DNA from: Campanula takesimana
Lineage: Eukaryota; Streptophyta; Magnoliopsida; Asterales; Campanulaceae
Assembly: GCA_026119855.1 (NCBI GenBank)
Contig: JAOWBW010000159.1
Span: forward strand, 62,001-126,000
Length of the DNA: 64,000 nt
Reading direction: 5' to 3'
Below are positions 33,752-44,408 of the stretch, piece by piece (position 1 is the first letter of the stretch; every line of letters begins with the position of its first letter). The position numbers were made by a program, and so were the translations under genes. The notes under the pieces are model-generated. The model saw only the letters and a list, made by a program, of their open reading frames with translations, made no database searches and was not told where the DNA came from.

Positions 33752-33983
33752 CTCCCCACGCTCCAACTATAAGGTTCTTATTTTGACTTTGTACAAAGAT
33801 TAAGAAAAATTAATTGTTGTGAATGTGAAAAGTAAACTAATAGAGAGAAAGTGAGAATGAAGTTTTTGTTGTGAGAATGACAAGTGGGTCTCATTTCCAT
33901 TTTAAATAATAAAGTAAAGTAAGAACCTTAAATTGAGACAAACTATAAAAGAAAGTAAGAACCTTGAATCGGGGCAGAGAGAG
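33752..33983. mobile_element. Stowaway-like MITE
   Basis: CCCCACGCTCCAACTATAAG on the left pairs loosely with TTGAATCGGGGCAGAGAGAG on the right; TA flanks at 33750-33751 and 33984-33985. Confidence 0.65.
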
Positions 33984-34004
33984 TAATGAATTGACACTTA
34001 TTTT

Positions 34005-34480
34005 AAAATAAATAATGTTTTTTTTTTTTGTAAATAAATGACAAACGTGTATTTGCATCATAAATATCATTGCTAATGTTACAAAGTGTCTAAAATTCAT
34101 ATTGACGTTTATAAACATAGAAACTGACATTTATAATAATTGTCAGTACTAATGTTATAAAGTGTCAGGCATTTTTACTAACATTTATAAGCATTGACAC
34201 TAACACTTTTGAGAAGTGCCAGTGGTAATGTTAAAAAACATCAGACATTGACGTTGACATATATAAACATTAAAGTTGGAAGCTTTTACTACGTGTCGGT
34301 GATAGTGTTAAAGAGTGTATGTTCGTGTGTCAAAAAAGTGCTAGTGTTAGTATTGAATATTGCATTGCGTGTGTTAATAGTCCCAGAGTGTTCAATAAGG
34401 TCCAATTATTTATTAAAATGCGACCGCGCACTTTTAAAACAAGTGTCAGTTATTTGAAAAACGCCGTTTAAAACGGATAT
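34005..34480. repeat. decayed repeats of AAGTGTCA/AATGTTA type
   Basis: Units with CTAATGTTA.AAAGTGTC and TGACATTTATAA recur about every 70-80 bp in both orientations, as in the subterminal arrays of CACTA elements. No terminal CACTA sequence was found. Confidence 0.4.
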
Positions 34481-34819
34481 TCAACAAAATTCTCGGCGAT
34501 GTACTAAAAAACGAAAATCTGAATTACAACGGTTCTAATCCCATTACATTCGTTCTAAATCCATGAATCTTTCATTCATTTTGGCCATAAGTTCGTTCAC
34601 AAGTTAGGTCTAAATGCCTATCGTGTGTTCCTTCCTTTTTTTTTTCTTATCGAAAACTTAGTACAATTACACACCTTATAATCAAATTAGGAAATATATT
34701 TACTATTACCAAAAATGATATGATGTCCCTATTTTTTGTTTGAAAGGTTCAATTTTCTCCGTTTAACTGTAATTTGATTTTATTTTTTGAACGAAACTGT
34801 ATTTTGAAATTCTTTCTTC

Positions 34820-35046
34820 ATCTCACTAGAAATAAGATTTTTGGTCAACTTAATTATTGTTTGACCAATGATTTAAAGAAAAATAGTGATGATAATTTTT
34901 TTTAATATTAGTTATTGAGTCTATTATTAACCAAGATACAATAACAGTTTTTAATTTTCAATTAGCATCATTATTTTTTTTTCAAATTATTGATCAAACT
35001 ATAACTAATTTAATCAAAATTCTAATTTCGAGTTGGAGGGAGGGAA
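34820..35046. mobile_element. degenerate Stowaway-like MITE
   Basis: An imperfect fold-back (GGTCAACTTAATTATTG against its reversed form near 34985) ends in TTGGAGGGAGGGAATA. The left outer end is unclear. Confidence 0.4.
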
Positions 35047-35123
35047 TATAGTATTGGCAAAATTAAAGGCATAATATAAGTTGAGAATAATTGTAAGTGA
35101 ACCTCCGATATTCGTCATTGGGG

Positions 35124-35293
35124 GAGAGCAGATCTTCTGTACCCGTCCGGTGTGCCACTCTATGTGCCCAAAGTGATCCAACGGCTCACAGTTTTTAAGA
35201 TTAACATTTTATTAATATTATTCAAACATATTAACGGCCGGATCACTTTGAGCACATGTATAGCACATCGGATGGGTACAGGGGTCTGACTAA
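35124..35293. mobile_element. second copy of the 170-bp Mutator-type MITE
   Basis: It starts GAGAGCAGATCTTCTGTACC and matches the reverse complement of 33494-33663 over its whole length (shared TTAAGATTAACATTTTATTA). The right end is eroded and no target duplication is visible. Confidence 0.8.
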
Positions 35294-35561
35294 TTATGTT
35301 AAACACAGAGCATTTGGTTAAGCTACAAAATATTTTTAATATAAAAATACTTAAGTGGATTGTAAAACAAACCCCATACAATGTAAAACGTTGGACGAGT
35401 AGAGACAACCCTCTATGTCAGGACCTGGAACCGCTCCTTCAAAATTTTGCCCCACCCCTCCTCTCATACAAAAATCACACAACTTCTTGTAAAATGTTGT
35501 CTCACAATATAAAACGTGTGTTACTCAACGTTCACGCTTACATTATGTAGCAAACATTTTA

Positions 35562-35835
35562 CTCCCTCCGTCCCGGAGTAAGAGTCCTATCTCTCATTTG
35601 CACGCTTATTAATAAATATTGGAAGTAATGTAAATGTTGTGAGTGTAAAAGTAAAGTAGGAGAGAGAATGAGTGAGAGAGAATAGTGAATTGATTGGTGT
35701 TGTGAGTATAAAAGTAAAATAGGAGAGAGAATGAGTGAGGTGAATAGTAAAGATTCTTTGCCATTTTAGGAATATGACTTTTACCCTGAAATGTACCATA
35801 ATGGAAAGTAGGACTCTTACTCTGGGAGGGAGAAG
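35562..35835. mobile_element. Stowaway-type MITE
   Basis: CTCCCTCCGTCCCGGAGTAA on the left and ACTCTTACTCTGGGAGGGAG on the right, TA on both sides. Confidence 0.85.
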
Positions 35836-35941
35836 TATATGATATTGATAGATTTTAACGAGAAAGAAGCGGTAGAGCAAGGCTCGGGGTTCGAAATCAC
35901 CATATGCCATGTTCCCTTACCAAAAATGTCTTATTTTACTA

Positions 35942-36198
35942 CTCCCTCTGTCTCCTAAATAAGTGTTCATTTTCAAAAAATATTTGTCCCAAAATGAGTG
36001 TCTTTTTTTAACATAACTTTGTCTAAATGTTTTTTTTCGAATTTTTGTTCACCGGTCTCTTTATACGTGCAAAACTAAATGTTTGGAAAGGAGATTACAA
36101 GATTATATATGAATATTTGCTAACAAATTATACATAAAGTTGAGATTTTCAATGTCGCTTAAAATAAAATTTGGACACTCATTTAGGGACAGGGGTAG
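35942..36198. mobile_element. Stowaway-type MITE
   Basis: CTCCCTCTGTCTCCTAAATA on the left and CATTTAGGGACAGGGGTAG on the right, TA on both sides. Confidence 0.8.
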
Positions 36199-36245
36199 TA
36201 CTAGTTTATCAAAAATTTTATTATTAGAGAGAGTTATCTAACATA

Positions 36246-36491
36246 CTCCCTCCGTCCCAAAACAACCTACACCCTTTTTGAAATGCACGGGAATTAATAA
36301 AATGTGTAAGAAAAGTGGGTGGTGTGAGTGGGAAGGAGAGAAAAAGTGGGGTAGAGAATAGTAAGTGGATAGTTGTTGTGAGTGGAGATGAGAGAGAAGT
36401 AGTGGAAATCTTTTCCATTTTGAGAAAGTGAGACTTACCAATGGGACACCCAAAAGAGAAATATGTGCAAGGTGTTTTGGGACGGAGGGAG
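36246..36491. mobile_element. Stowaway-type MITE
   Basis: CTCCCTCCGTCCCAAAACAA on the left and GTGTTTTGGGACGGAGGGAG on the right, TA on both sides. Confidence 0.9.
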
Positions 36492-36714
36492 TAACATAGA
36501 AGGTGGATCATGGAGTGTAGTCCACTTTATAGGCGGGTGGTGGGTCCATGGTCCCCACCGTTGAATGGACACAAGATAAAAAATCATTTGCCTTGCCGCG
36601 TATTGATTCAAATCTTGTTGACTTGTTGTATAGTTTGATGAAAATTGAGTTATTCGTATTAGCTGGCTACCATAACACATAAGTACACTCATGGAGAGGC
36701 CCCGGACAGTCACG

Positions 36715-37576
36715 GGCTGGGCTGGACTCTATTTTTATTTTTTATGATCAACACAAATAAAATTTAACCAATCATTGGTGATTATCTAATTATTTTAATG
36801 AAATTTATAATTTGTAATTGATAAATTATTAAATGATTTATCAATAACAATTTTTAAAATTTTATTGTGATTATTAAATTGACACCAGTGTTTAGTTAAA
36901 ATTTATTTTTGCTGACCATAAAAAATCAAAATGAGACTATCTTTCCGAGAGACAAAATGAAGGAGTATATTTGTAATGATTAATTAGGCTTCCTTCACAG
37001 ATCGAATCATTTACAAACGTGATCTTTGCAAATTTTTTTGGAGTGCACATTAGAAAAATCTTTGTTTATATAATTCATGAAAAGAAGATGATTCTTCTAA
37101 ATTTGTCTTCTGTTTATTACTCAATTCATTTCAATAAAAAAGCAATCATTTTATAATGTTTATGTTTTGCAAGTATACGACAGAATATTAGATATTTTTA
37201 TAAAGGGCAAATTGCAATTCGGTTATGTGAGTTTATACCACTTTTGCAATTTGGTTCCCAATGTTATAAATTTTGCAACGTGACTTCATCGATGAAATGA
37301 TTTTATTGGTGTTTTTAATTAGAGTGTGGCGGGTCCATTATCGATGCACCGATTAAAATATCGTCACTTCATCGTGTGAGCAAGATTTTGTGACCTTATT
37401 TAGCGCCCTAGCATTGCTCAAGTTCAAAAGGTTGAAAAGATCAAATTATGGAGAGCAAATAAAAGGCTAAAAGATCCCGGTTCTATGAAATCGGCATACA
37501 ATCAAATTTTTATACAAATAACTAAATTTATTTTGATATGAATTATATTTTGTGGTACGTGTATTACATTGTATTG
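36715..37576. other. intergenic region with one degenerate MITE
   Basis: A fold-back at 36720-36968 (ending GACAAAATGAAGGAG then TA) resembles a Stowaway copy. From 36970 to 37576 no ORF or repeat was recognised. Confidence 0.4.
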
Positions 37577-37578
37577 TA

Positions 37579-37879
37579 CTACCTCCGTCCCAACTCAATA
37601 TGCACCTTTACTGTTTGGCACAATATTTAAGGAGAGATTATTTATATTCAAAAGTATTGTGAGTGGAGAATAATGAGGAAAAAAGAGAATGAGTGGAGAA
37701 TAATGAGTGGTTGAGAGGAAGAAAGAGAATGAGTGGAGAATAATGAGTGGTTGGGAGGAAGAGAGAGAATGAGTGGAAGATTATAAAAATAATAAAAAAC
37801 TTTCCTTTTTTGGATTGTGCACATATCAACGACACCCACTTAAAAGGTAAGTGTGCACATTGAGCTGGGACGGAGGTAG
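37579..37879. mobile_element. Stowaway-type MITE
   Basis: CTACCTCCGTCCCAACTCAA on the left and GAGCTGGGACGGAGGTAG on the right, TA on both sides. Confidence 0.9.
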
Positions 37880-37954
37880 TATGAGAGAGAGAGAGAGGGA
37901 GAGTAAACGGGTAACATTGAACGTTTATTAGCATGAACAACAGATAGAGTAAAT

Positions 37955-38146
37955 ACCGATGAGCTTATAGCTCAATGGTATCCTGAAAGATTTCTTGAGA
38001 GGCAAGTATCACTGTAATAGATTCCAATATAGGAATTTGTAATAGATAGGGCAATATATCTGTAATAGACTTCATAGGAGCCTGTAACACGATGACAATT
38101 GTCTTAAATGATATGATACAAACTTTCAAAAAAAAACAAAAAAAAA
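37955..38146 (+). mobile_element. SINE with 16-bp target duplication
   Basis: The 192-bp insert has a tRNA-like A box (TAGCTCAATGG, 37968-37978), an A-rich tail (AAAAAAAACAAAAAAAAA) and the exact duplication AACAGATAGAGTAAAT at 37939-37954 and 38147-38162. No clear B box remains. Confidence 0.8.
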
Positions 38147-38250
38147 AACAGATAGAGTAAATGGGGTGATGTGACCGCACACTTCAGCAACACTTATGCA
38201 ATTCGACTGCAAGTCTTGATGAAGAAGAGAGGTTCATGATACAAGTTTCC

Positions 38251-39261
38251 TCACTGGCAAGCCGGAAGTGGAGCACCACACAAGCATTTGTTATGAAAAT
38301 ATTCAAAAGAAGTGGTATACTTTTGCAACCTCCCACCTTGTGGAATCTTACCACAAAGATTATTATAACTCACATTAAAGAACTGTAAATCCACTCCGAT
38401 CAAACCCGCCGGCAAGCTCCCAAAAACCTTATTATGATTAAAATCCAAATTAATCAAGCTCTCCGGAAACACCACCTTGGAAAGATCAAACTCAAACAAG
38501 TTCCTAGAAAAATCTAGGGTTTGTATACTCTTATTAGCACCCAACAAGAAAGAAACATCACCCACAAGTCGATTTCTTGAAATATCAATTGTCGAGTAGT
38601 TTAAATTACCCAAAGATTTAGGTACATTTCCGGTGAGTTGGTTATGTGAGAGGTAAAGATCCGGTACTTTTCCGGCGAAGTGTCCGAAGGCGTCGGGGAT
38701 GGGTCCGGTGAGTTTATTACGGTCTAGGTGGAGCGCGTCGAGGTTTGGGAGTTTGGATAGAGAAGGCGGGATCGAACCAGATAAATTGTTGAAGGCTAGA
38801 TCAAGAAAAGTCAGGTTTTTTAACTGGCTGAGAAACGCCGGTACCGGACCGGATAAGTTAGTCCAGCTAAGTCTAAGCATTTTAAGGTGGGTAAGTTTTG
38901 ATAAGGATGCCGGGATTGGTCCGGTGAGGTTGGTTAATTTGCGGAGGACTAGGGTTTCTAAAAATGGAAGGTCGGCGATAGCGTCAGGGATATGGCCGGA
39001 GACGTCGTCGTTGCCGAAGATATATAGACCGTTGACGCGGCTGGTATTAAAGTCACATTCTACCCAATTCAATTGACAACAATCTGTGTCACGTACCCAT
39101 GAGGGTACACCTAATGATTTTATGATTTGGAGGACTTTTTTGTCATTTGAGTTGCATTTGTGGGGGAGAATTGGCCGGTCAAACGATTCCGCAACCGTGG
39201 TGGTGGTGGTGGTTAGAGAGATGAGAAAAATGGTGACGGTATAGAGGAGAGAGAGATTCAT
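38251..39261 (-). CDS. PGIP: polygalacturonase-inhibiting protein (PGIP-C)
   Basis: The 336-residue intronless ORF has a signal peptide (about residues 1-25), the LRRNT cap (HKCNSNDKK; DCCQLNWVECD), about ten LRRs (NLTGPIP, NLSGPVP, NLSGSIP, KLTGPIP, QLTGNVP) and the end CLCGAPLPACQ. It should be secreted and inhibit microbial polygalacturonases. It is clearly diverged from PGIP-B in the LRR strands that face ligand (LETLVLRKL against LERIFFHHL), so its target range may differ. Its N-terminus and upstream sequence match PGIP-A. A TATA-like AATAAATAAAAC lies on the minus strand about 45 bp before the ATG. Confidence 0.9.
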   Translation of the reverse strand: MNLSLLYTVTIFLISLTTTTTTVAESFDRPILPHKCNSNDKKVLQIIKSLGVPSWVRDTDCCQLNWVECDFNTSRVNGLYIFGNDDVSGHIPDAIADLPFLETLVLRKLTNLTGPIPASLSKLTHLKMLRLSWTNLSGPVPAFLSQLKNLTFLDLAFNNLSGSIPPSLSKLPNLDALHLDRNKLTGPIPDAFGHFAGKVPDLYLSHNQLTGNVPKSLGNLNYSTIDISRNRLVGDVSFLLGANKSIQTLDFSRNLFEFDLSKVVFPESLINLDFNHNKVFGSLPAGLIGVDLQFFNVSYNNLCGKIPQGGRLQKYTTSFEYFHNKCLCGAPLPACQ

Positions 39262-39912
39262 GTTTGATTTGGATTTGGAATGAGATTAAACAATGCGGAG
39301 AGTTTTATTTATTGAAATGAAACTAACAAATGTGTCGACATGATTTCGAAAAACTAAAATAAAAAAATGTGTCCAGTCCACATATTTTATGGGGCTGCCA
39401 AAACAAATAATTTATGCAACTTAAAAATCGTTTAATTTATTCTTAAAAAAAAAAAACCGTTTAATTTATTAAGGAGAGTGAGAATAGTTATATCTATAAA
39501 GCAAATGTCTTTAAAATGTTAAGGTTATTGAATAATTTAAAATTTTGGTAAAAATTACGTATGAAGAAATATTTTTTTTAGAAAATAAACACTGTAGTTT
39601 CTCTAGGACACTTTTATAGAAAATGCACATTCATTTTAAATTTTAAAAGTAACTAGGATAAATGTATGATATTTTTGACATTTAAAATAATTCATATTCC
39701 GATGAGATATCCTCATAATAATAAGTGGAATTGAAGTCAAAATATCCTAAGTGGATAATGAAATATGAATCTTTAGTCATTGTAGTCCAATTTAGAGGCG
39801 GGTGGGTCTCTCCCAATAAAGATGAAAAATACCAAATATCAATTGCCGCGCAAGGAGTACAATCTTTGACTTAGTTCATAGTTGGGTGAAAGTAGACTTA
39901 TTTATTATGCAT
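39262..39912. repeat. PGIP-C upstream region shared with PGIP-A
   Basis: The sequence corresponds to 29706-29813 plus 31254-32080 without their insertions. It therefore gives the pre-insertion state for the Mutator-like element and the MITE upstream of PGIP-A. Confidence 0.75.
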
Positions 39913-39913
39913 A

Positions 39914-40195
39914 CTCTCTCCGTTTCATACAAGACTTATTTCCTTTTCCGTCCATTTTACGTGACTTGAGACTGCCCAAAATAATAATTTTTTTTTACTA
40001 TTCCTCTCACTCATTCTCTCTCTTACTTTACTTTTATACTCCCAATACTAATCAAATTACTATTCCTCCCCCTCGTCCTCTCTCTTATTTAATTTTGCAT
40101 ACTCACAAACACCTCCTCCCACTATTTCTCTCTCCTACTTTTCCTTAATTTGTGTGCCAAATTTTTTATTCTCAAATGACATGAAACAGATGGAG
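39914..40195. mobile_element. Stowaway-type MITE, uninterrupted relative of 19250-24185
   Basis: CTCTCTCCGTTTCATACAAG on the left and AATGACATGAAACAGATGGAG on the right in part, TA on both sides. It shares its interior with the MITE that the first Copia element hit. Confidence 0.8.
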
Positions 40196-40423
40196 TATAA
40201 GTTAGGTGGAAGGTGACTTAGGGACGGGCCAAATCCATTGACAGCCCCTCCAACTCGCGGTTCATGGTTCAAGCGCGCTTATGATTTGCGGATAGAGTCG
40301 TACTAAGTAATTTCACACGGAGCAGGCATAAATTCGCGGGGCACCAATCCGTGGACCAATAACTAAGAAGCTTGCTTTCAGCAAGTGAAAGAGTGTGATT
40401 CTGCTGTTGGGGTATCAATCCCA

Positions 40424-40470
40424 AGTCCCACGTCGTCAATTGAATGAAGAATTGCAAACTAGTATATAAT
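40424..40470 (+). promoter_or_regulatory. snRNA-type promoter motif pair (USE and TATA)
   Basis: AGTCCCACGTCG (40424-40435) matches the plant snRNA upstream sequence element RTCCCACATCG with one change. TATATAAT (40463-40470) follows after 27 bases, close to the spacing of plant U6 promoters. The RNA that would start near 40495 is not one I recognise, so this may be a pseudogene or a dispersed repeat. Confidence 0.4.
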
Positions 40471-40892
40471 AGAGTCCACCCACATCTGCTCCATTGGAAA
40501 GAGTGTCGGTTCAAGTGAGGCCGAGCTGGGACAAAAACAACCCGGTTTCGGGCCATCTCAAACCGAAGAAATACTTCAGTGGTTCAAGGTCTTTGATCCG
40601 AAAACATTTATGCAAGTATTCTTAATTTACACTAACACAAACATTAGAATTATTTCTGGCAAGAATGAATCATCGTCAACTAGACCACACACACGTCAAC
40701 ATAGAGCAACACAAAGATAAGAAGATATCATCTTTGCGGTAGTTGAATAATTTATTAACCTGAAGAAAACCATGTTTGAGCAAAGTGGCGGCAAGCTTAG
40801 CAAACCAAATCAAAAGAATTTTCAATTTTTAAGCTAAAACAATATATCCTTAAAAAAAAGCTAAAACAATATAAATTCCATTGTACATAACT

Positions 40893-42278
40893 TGTTGGGT
40901 TTCGTGCAATCATGCGCAGCGGAAGACATTACATGAGAAACTCAAAAGCCTAGATCCGTTATGTTCAATAATTCATAATATGAAGATGAAAGAAACTAAC
41001 CCTTATAGATCGAAATATGAAGCATTGGATTTAGATGCTAAGAAAGCACCCTCTACCAGTGATCCACACTTCGAACGGATTCAAGAACGCTTCTTGAACT
41101 TGACTGCTAGGTCATTCGGATTGAAAAACTTTGTTGAAGAACGATTCTTCAATCTCTCATAATGATTATTAAATTTTGATAATTGCGAATAATCAAACTT
41201 AATAACCCTAGTATATTATGTGTATTATCTCTCTCTCCAAGAAAGAGTTTATGATTTCCACAATCAATGTTATGGGAACAATTTCCGGTTGTCCACCTTA
41301 TATACAAGAGGTCTCCAAAACCCTTTAGGACTTAGGTCTTCTTGTCCAACAAGAAAAGACAAAAAATAAACTGTAGGTCGGGGGGGGGGGGGGGGTCGCC
41401 GTACGGCTTATAGCCAGTCGTGCGGCTCCAACCCTTTATTGCCTCGTTTTTCGCTCCTTTTAATATCCGCTCTGCGTGTGTGACCCAATAGGATTATACT
41501 AAGTTGGCAACGAGTCCGAACCATTCAGACCTCGTAAGTCATAAGCGGACTCTAGCAAGCTGTTATGACTACCCAATTAGTATAACTTTGAAATCCAAAG
41601 TTTCCTAAAATAGAACATATCACAATCTCTTTGTTACACGATGTCTATTGAGCGTAAGCCATGGTCAATGGTCAACTTACCTTGTTCAATGCTTTCTCGA
41701 TCCCGAATATATATTGATAACACAAATGTCATTGACCAAATCAATTCATTTGAGCGCGGCCGTGCATTTCATCAATACTATTCATCGAGGGGCCCAAGCT
41801 TGACATCTCTCTTTAAAGAGGAACAAATCCCTTCTTGGCTTATTACCTTTCCCTACATGATTCCGATCATGCCAATCATATCCTTTATAGCTACCCGGTT
41901 AAAGGTAACGTTTGAATATGTCAAACATAATGTTCATCAAGTGGAAGACTGTAATAACCTCAGGTCTAAAGATTCAAGTGATATAACTATATGAGATTTA
42001 ATTATGACATTTGACCATGACATAAAACTCATAGGGGTCAGTCCAATATTTGTTCTCCAACAAATACCCATAAGTCTAATTGTATCGCATACACATAATC
42101 ATCATATGATTATCTATTAAACTTATACTAGTAATTAATCATAATCACTAGAGACGGAAATTATTATAATAAACATGCAAAAGATATAATAATCAAACAT
42201 TCAATATCTTTATTAAAGCGTAAAGCAAAAGATAAAATTAATCATTCAAATAATGTGCCTATGGAAAACACACTAACA
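40893..42278 (+). mobile_element. solo LTR, 1386 bp
   Basis: It starts TGTTGGGTTTCGTGC and ends ACACTAACA, flanked by ATAACT at 40887-40892 and 42279-42284. A G16 run lies at about 41380-41395. No coding domain is present; an open frame at 41641-41994 is unlikely to be real. Orientation is assumed. Confidence 0.65.
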
Positions 42279-42284
42279 ATAACT

Positions 42285-42440
42285 TCATATAGAACAATTA
42301 CTTGCTGGTGTGGTCACTTTAGTTTTATGTTCCTTCCAGCAATAAAATGGCAGATAGTCTCACAAAAGCTTGGGGTCTATCATAATTTGAATATATTGTT
42401 GACAAGTTGGGTCTTCGAAATATTAGGAAATAAAACACTT
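42285..42440 (+). pseudogene. Copia RNase H C-terminal remnant
   Basis: One frame reads NKMADSLTKAWGL, a stop, then FEYIVDKLGLRNIR, which is the conserved end of Copia pol (ADxLTKAL...). It is cut off by the solo LTR on its left. Confidence 0.6.
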
Positions 42441-42454
42441 TCGTGTAACGGGCC

Positions 42455-42660
42455 TGCTCTGATACCATCTTAAAGTTTGAAGTTCCACTTTAAAATCAAT
42501 TGATGCTAAGTGAAGTGACCCAGAATCTTTATATAGTATAGACAAGGTTCGTCAATTCCCGATGTAAAATAATGTCTCTAGCATTTGCTAGGTGACTTTA
42601 ATTACATATATTATGCATATTATCTCCCTTAGCTAATTGTACATTGCCTTGTAAAGCCTA
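42455..42660 (-). mobile_element. Copia LTR end with primer-binding site, remnant
   Basis: On the minus strand a TATA-bearing stretch (CTATATAAAG near 42534) is followed by TGGTATCAGAGC (complement of GCTCTGATACCA, 42459-42470), the tRNA-Met primer site. So a second, oppositely oriented element abuts the RNase H remnant. Confidence 0.5.
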
Positions 42661-42734
42661 TTCAAGGCATCCCGTATTGACAATGATACACACACAAAAA
42701 ATTCTTTGTTCTTTGATATTTATCGGAATAATTA

Positions 42735-43910
42735 CAAAATATGGAACGTACTATACATTCGTTTGCACCAAAGGTAAAGTACAATGAATTGACAACATAA
42801 AGTAACGTACTTTTGAGTCTCGTTGCAAATAAGGTAACCAAGTTAAATGACGCGTTAAATTTCATTAACGAAATGAACCACCTTGTTAAAAAAATAACAA
42901 TAGTTGAAGAACTAACAGCCCTTTCATCTTCTTCCTTGTATCATACACAAATCACAACCATCATCAACAATATGACCACCAAGAAAACAACCCAGAAATC
43001 ATATACTCCCCCGTTCCAGTAAGTTGAAACATTTTGCCATTTAAGGTATTTCACTTAAGTTGCAACAATATAAAAATAAGTTTTTTATTACTTTTATAAT
43101 CCTCCACTCATTCTCTCTCTTCCTCCCAACCACTCATTATTCCCCACTCATTCTCTTTCCTTCCCCACTAATTATCTCTCTTCCTCACCACCTTTCATTC
43201 TTAATATAATATTATATCTTTAATTTCCCAACTTCAAAATGAATGTTTTTGGAACGGAGGGAGTATAGTTTTTGCTCAAATAATCAAACCAAGAAAACAA
43301 GAATCACTCGATTGAACCCAGATTTTGCTCATATCCAACCAAGAAACTCAAATTCGTTCAAATCGAACACAAATTCGCTCCAATCGAACCAAGATTTCGC
43401 CCGTCTCTCTCTCTCTCCTCCCTCAAACCGACCCAGATTTTGCTCCAATTGAACCAGATTTCGCCCGCCTCTCTCTCTCCTCCCTCAAATTGAACCAAGA
43501 TTTCGAGGGTTGTGTGATGAAGATCTGGAGGCGATGGCCTAGGGGAAGGGGTCGATGCTTATGGAGGGGAGAGGAGGGAACGGAAAGTGAAACACGTGGG
43601 GGTCGGTGGAGGGGAGGCGGGATTGAGAGGCGACTGGGAGATGGGGGTTGCCGTAAAGAGAAGAGCTGGAGTGGGAGACACGAATTCTTGTTGAGCGTAT
43701 TTGGGTTTGGGGAAGGGGTAACGATTTTAACCAATGTTAAATATATTTAACGGAGTTAGTTTTTTTCTTATTTTGTTGACATTTCAGTTATTTTTTTAAC
43801 ATCGTTAAGATACATTCCATATATGAGATGGTAAAGTACGTTACATTAAGATGTCAATTCTTAGTATGTTCCATTATTTGCAACAAACTCAATAGTACGT
43901 TACCCCAATT
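42735..43910. mobile_element. long-TIR Mutator-like element
   Basis: GGAACGTACTATACATTCG and the following 100 bp on the left (with GTAACGTACTTTTGAGTCTCG) reappear in reverse at 43795-43910 (GTAACGTACTATTGAG and AATGTAACGTACTTTACC). The interior has tandem phrases of the TTTCGCCCGTCTCTCTCT type (43385-43500). No transposase is visible. A Stowaway MITE (43016-43263) is nested in it. Confidence 0.55.
43016..43263. mobile_element. Stowaway-type MITE nested in the Mutator-like element
   Basis: CTCCCCCGTTCCAGTAAGTT on the left and GTTTTTGGAACGGAGGGAG on the right, TA on both sides. Confidence 0.85.
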
Positions 43911-44366
43911 TGTCGTTTTATCTCAATGGACACTGTTAGAGCTACAGTCGAGCCACACCTCAAGCTATCTCGAGTTTGAGATTTTTTCTAGCTGAGCTAG
44001 AGTCTTGCACGCAGCTCGATTCATGTAACATCTCTAGTGCCAATACCCATCTGTGACAAGTTTCGAACAATGCTTTTCCATTCTTGCTTTTGACATAGTC
44101 TACGTCTAGAAAACTGCAGGCGAGAGGCCTTAACATATACTTCTTCGATCTATACCAACAAACAAATACAATGTACGAAAACATTAAAATAATGACATTT
44201 TTTATAGATTGATTAGGACATTATTGAATTTCATTAACCTAGTCTTCACACAATGCCGGCTGCCAGTATCATGGCAAAAAAAGTAATGTTTTAGAAAGTT
44301 TAGTATAGTTGTCTATATGCATAAATATTCATCAATGAAGGTCAAGAAAACACAGATCCCATATCT
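43911..44366. other. upstream region of the CYP93-type gene
   Basis: No ORF of note. A TATA box is present at the end (44367). Confidence 0.4.
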
Positions 44367-44373
44367 TATATAA
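44367..44373 (+). promoter_or_regulatory. TATA box of the CYP93-type gene
   Basis: TATATAA lies 36 bases before the ATG at 44409, which implies a very short 5' UTR of about 10 bases. Confidence 0.5.
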
Positions 44374-44408
44374 GCACTGATATAGTTCCATCATAGGATT
44401 ATTCAATC

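Noticed and set aside
37955..38010. tRNA gene
   Set aside because: It has an A-box-like word but no B box or cloverleaf; the A-rich tail and 16-bp duplication show a SINE.
41641..41994. 117-residue ORF as a gene
   Set aside because: It lies inside a solo LTR with matching flanking duplications and has no domain.
43325..43750. 141-residue ORF as a gene upstream of the CYP93-type gene
   Set aside because: It is built of short tandem repeats and Arg/Gly-rich low complexity inside a long-TIR element.
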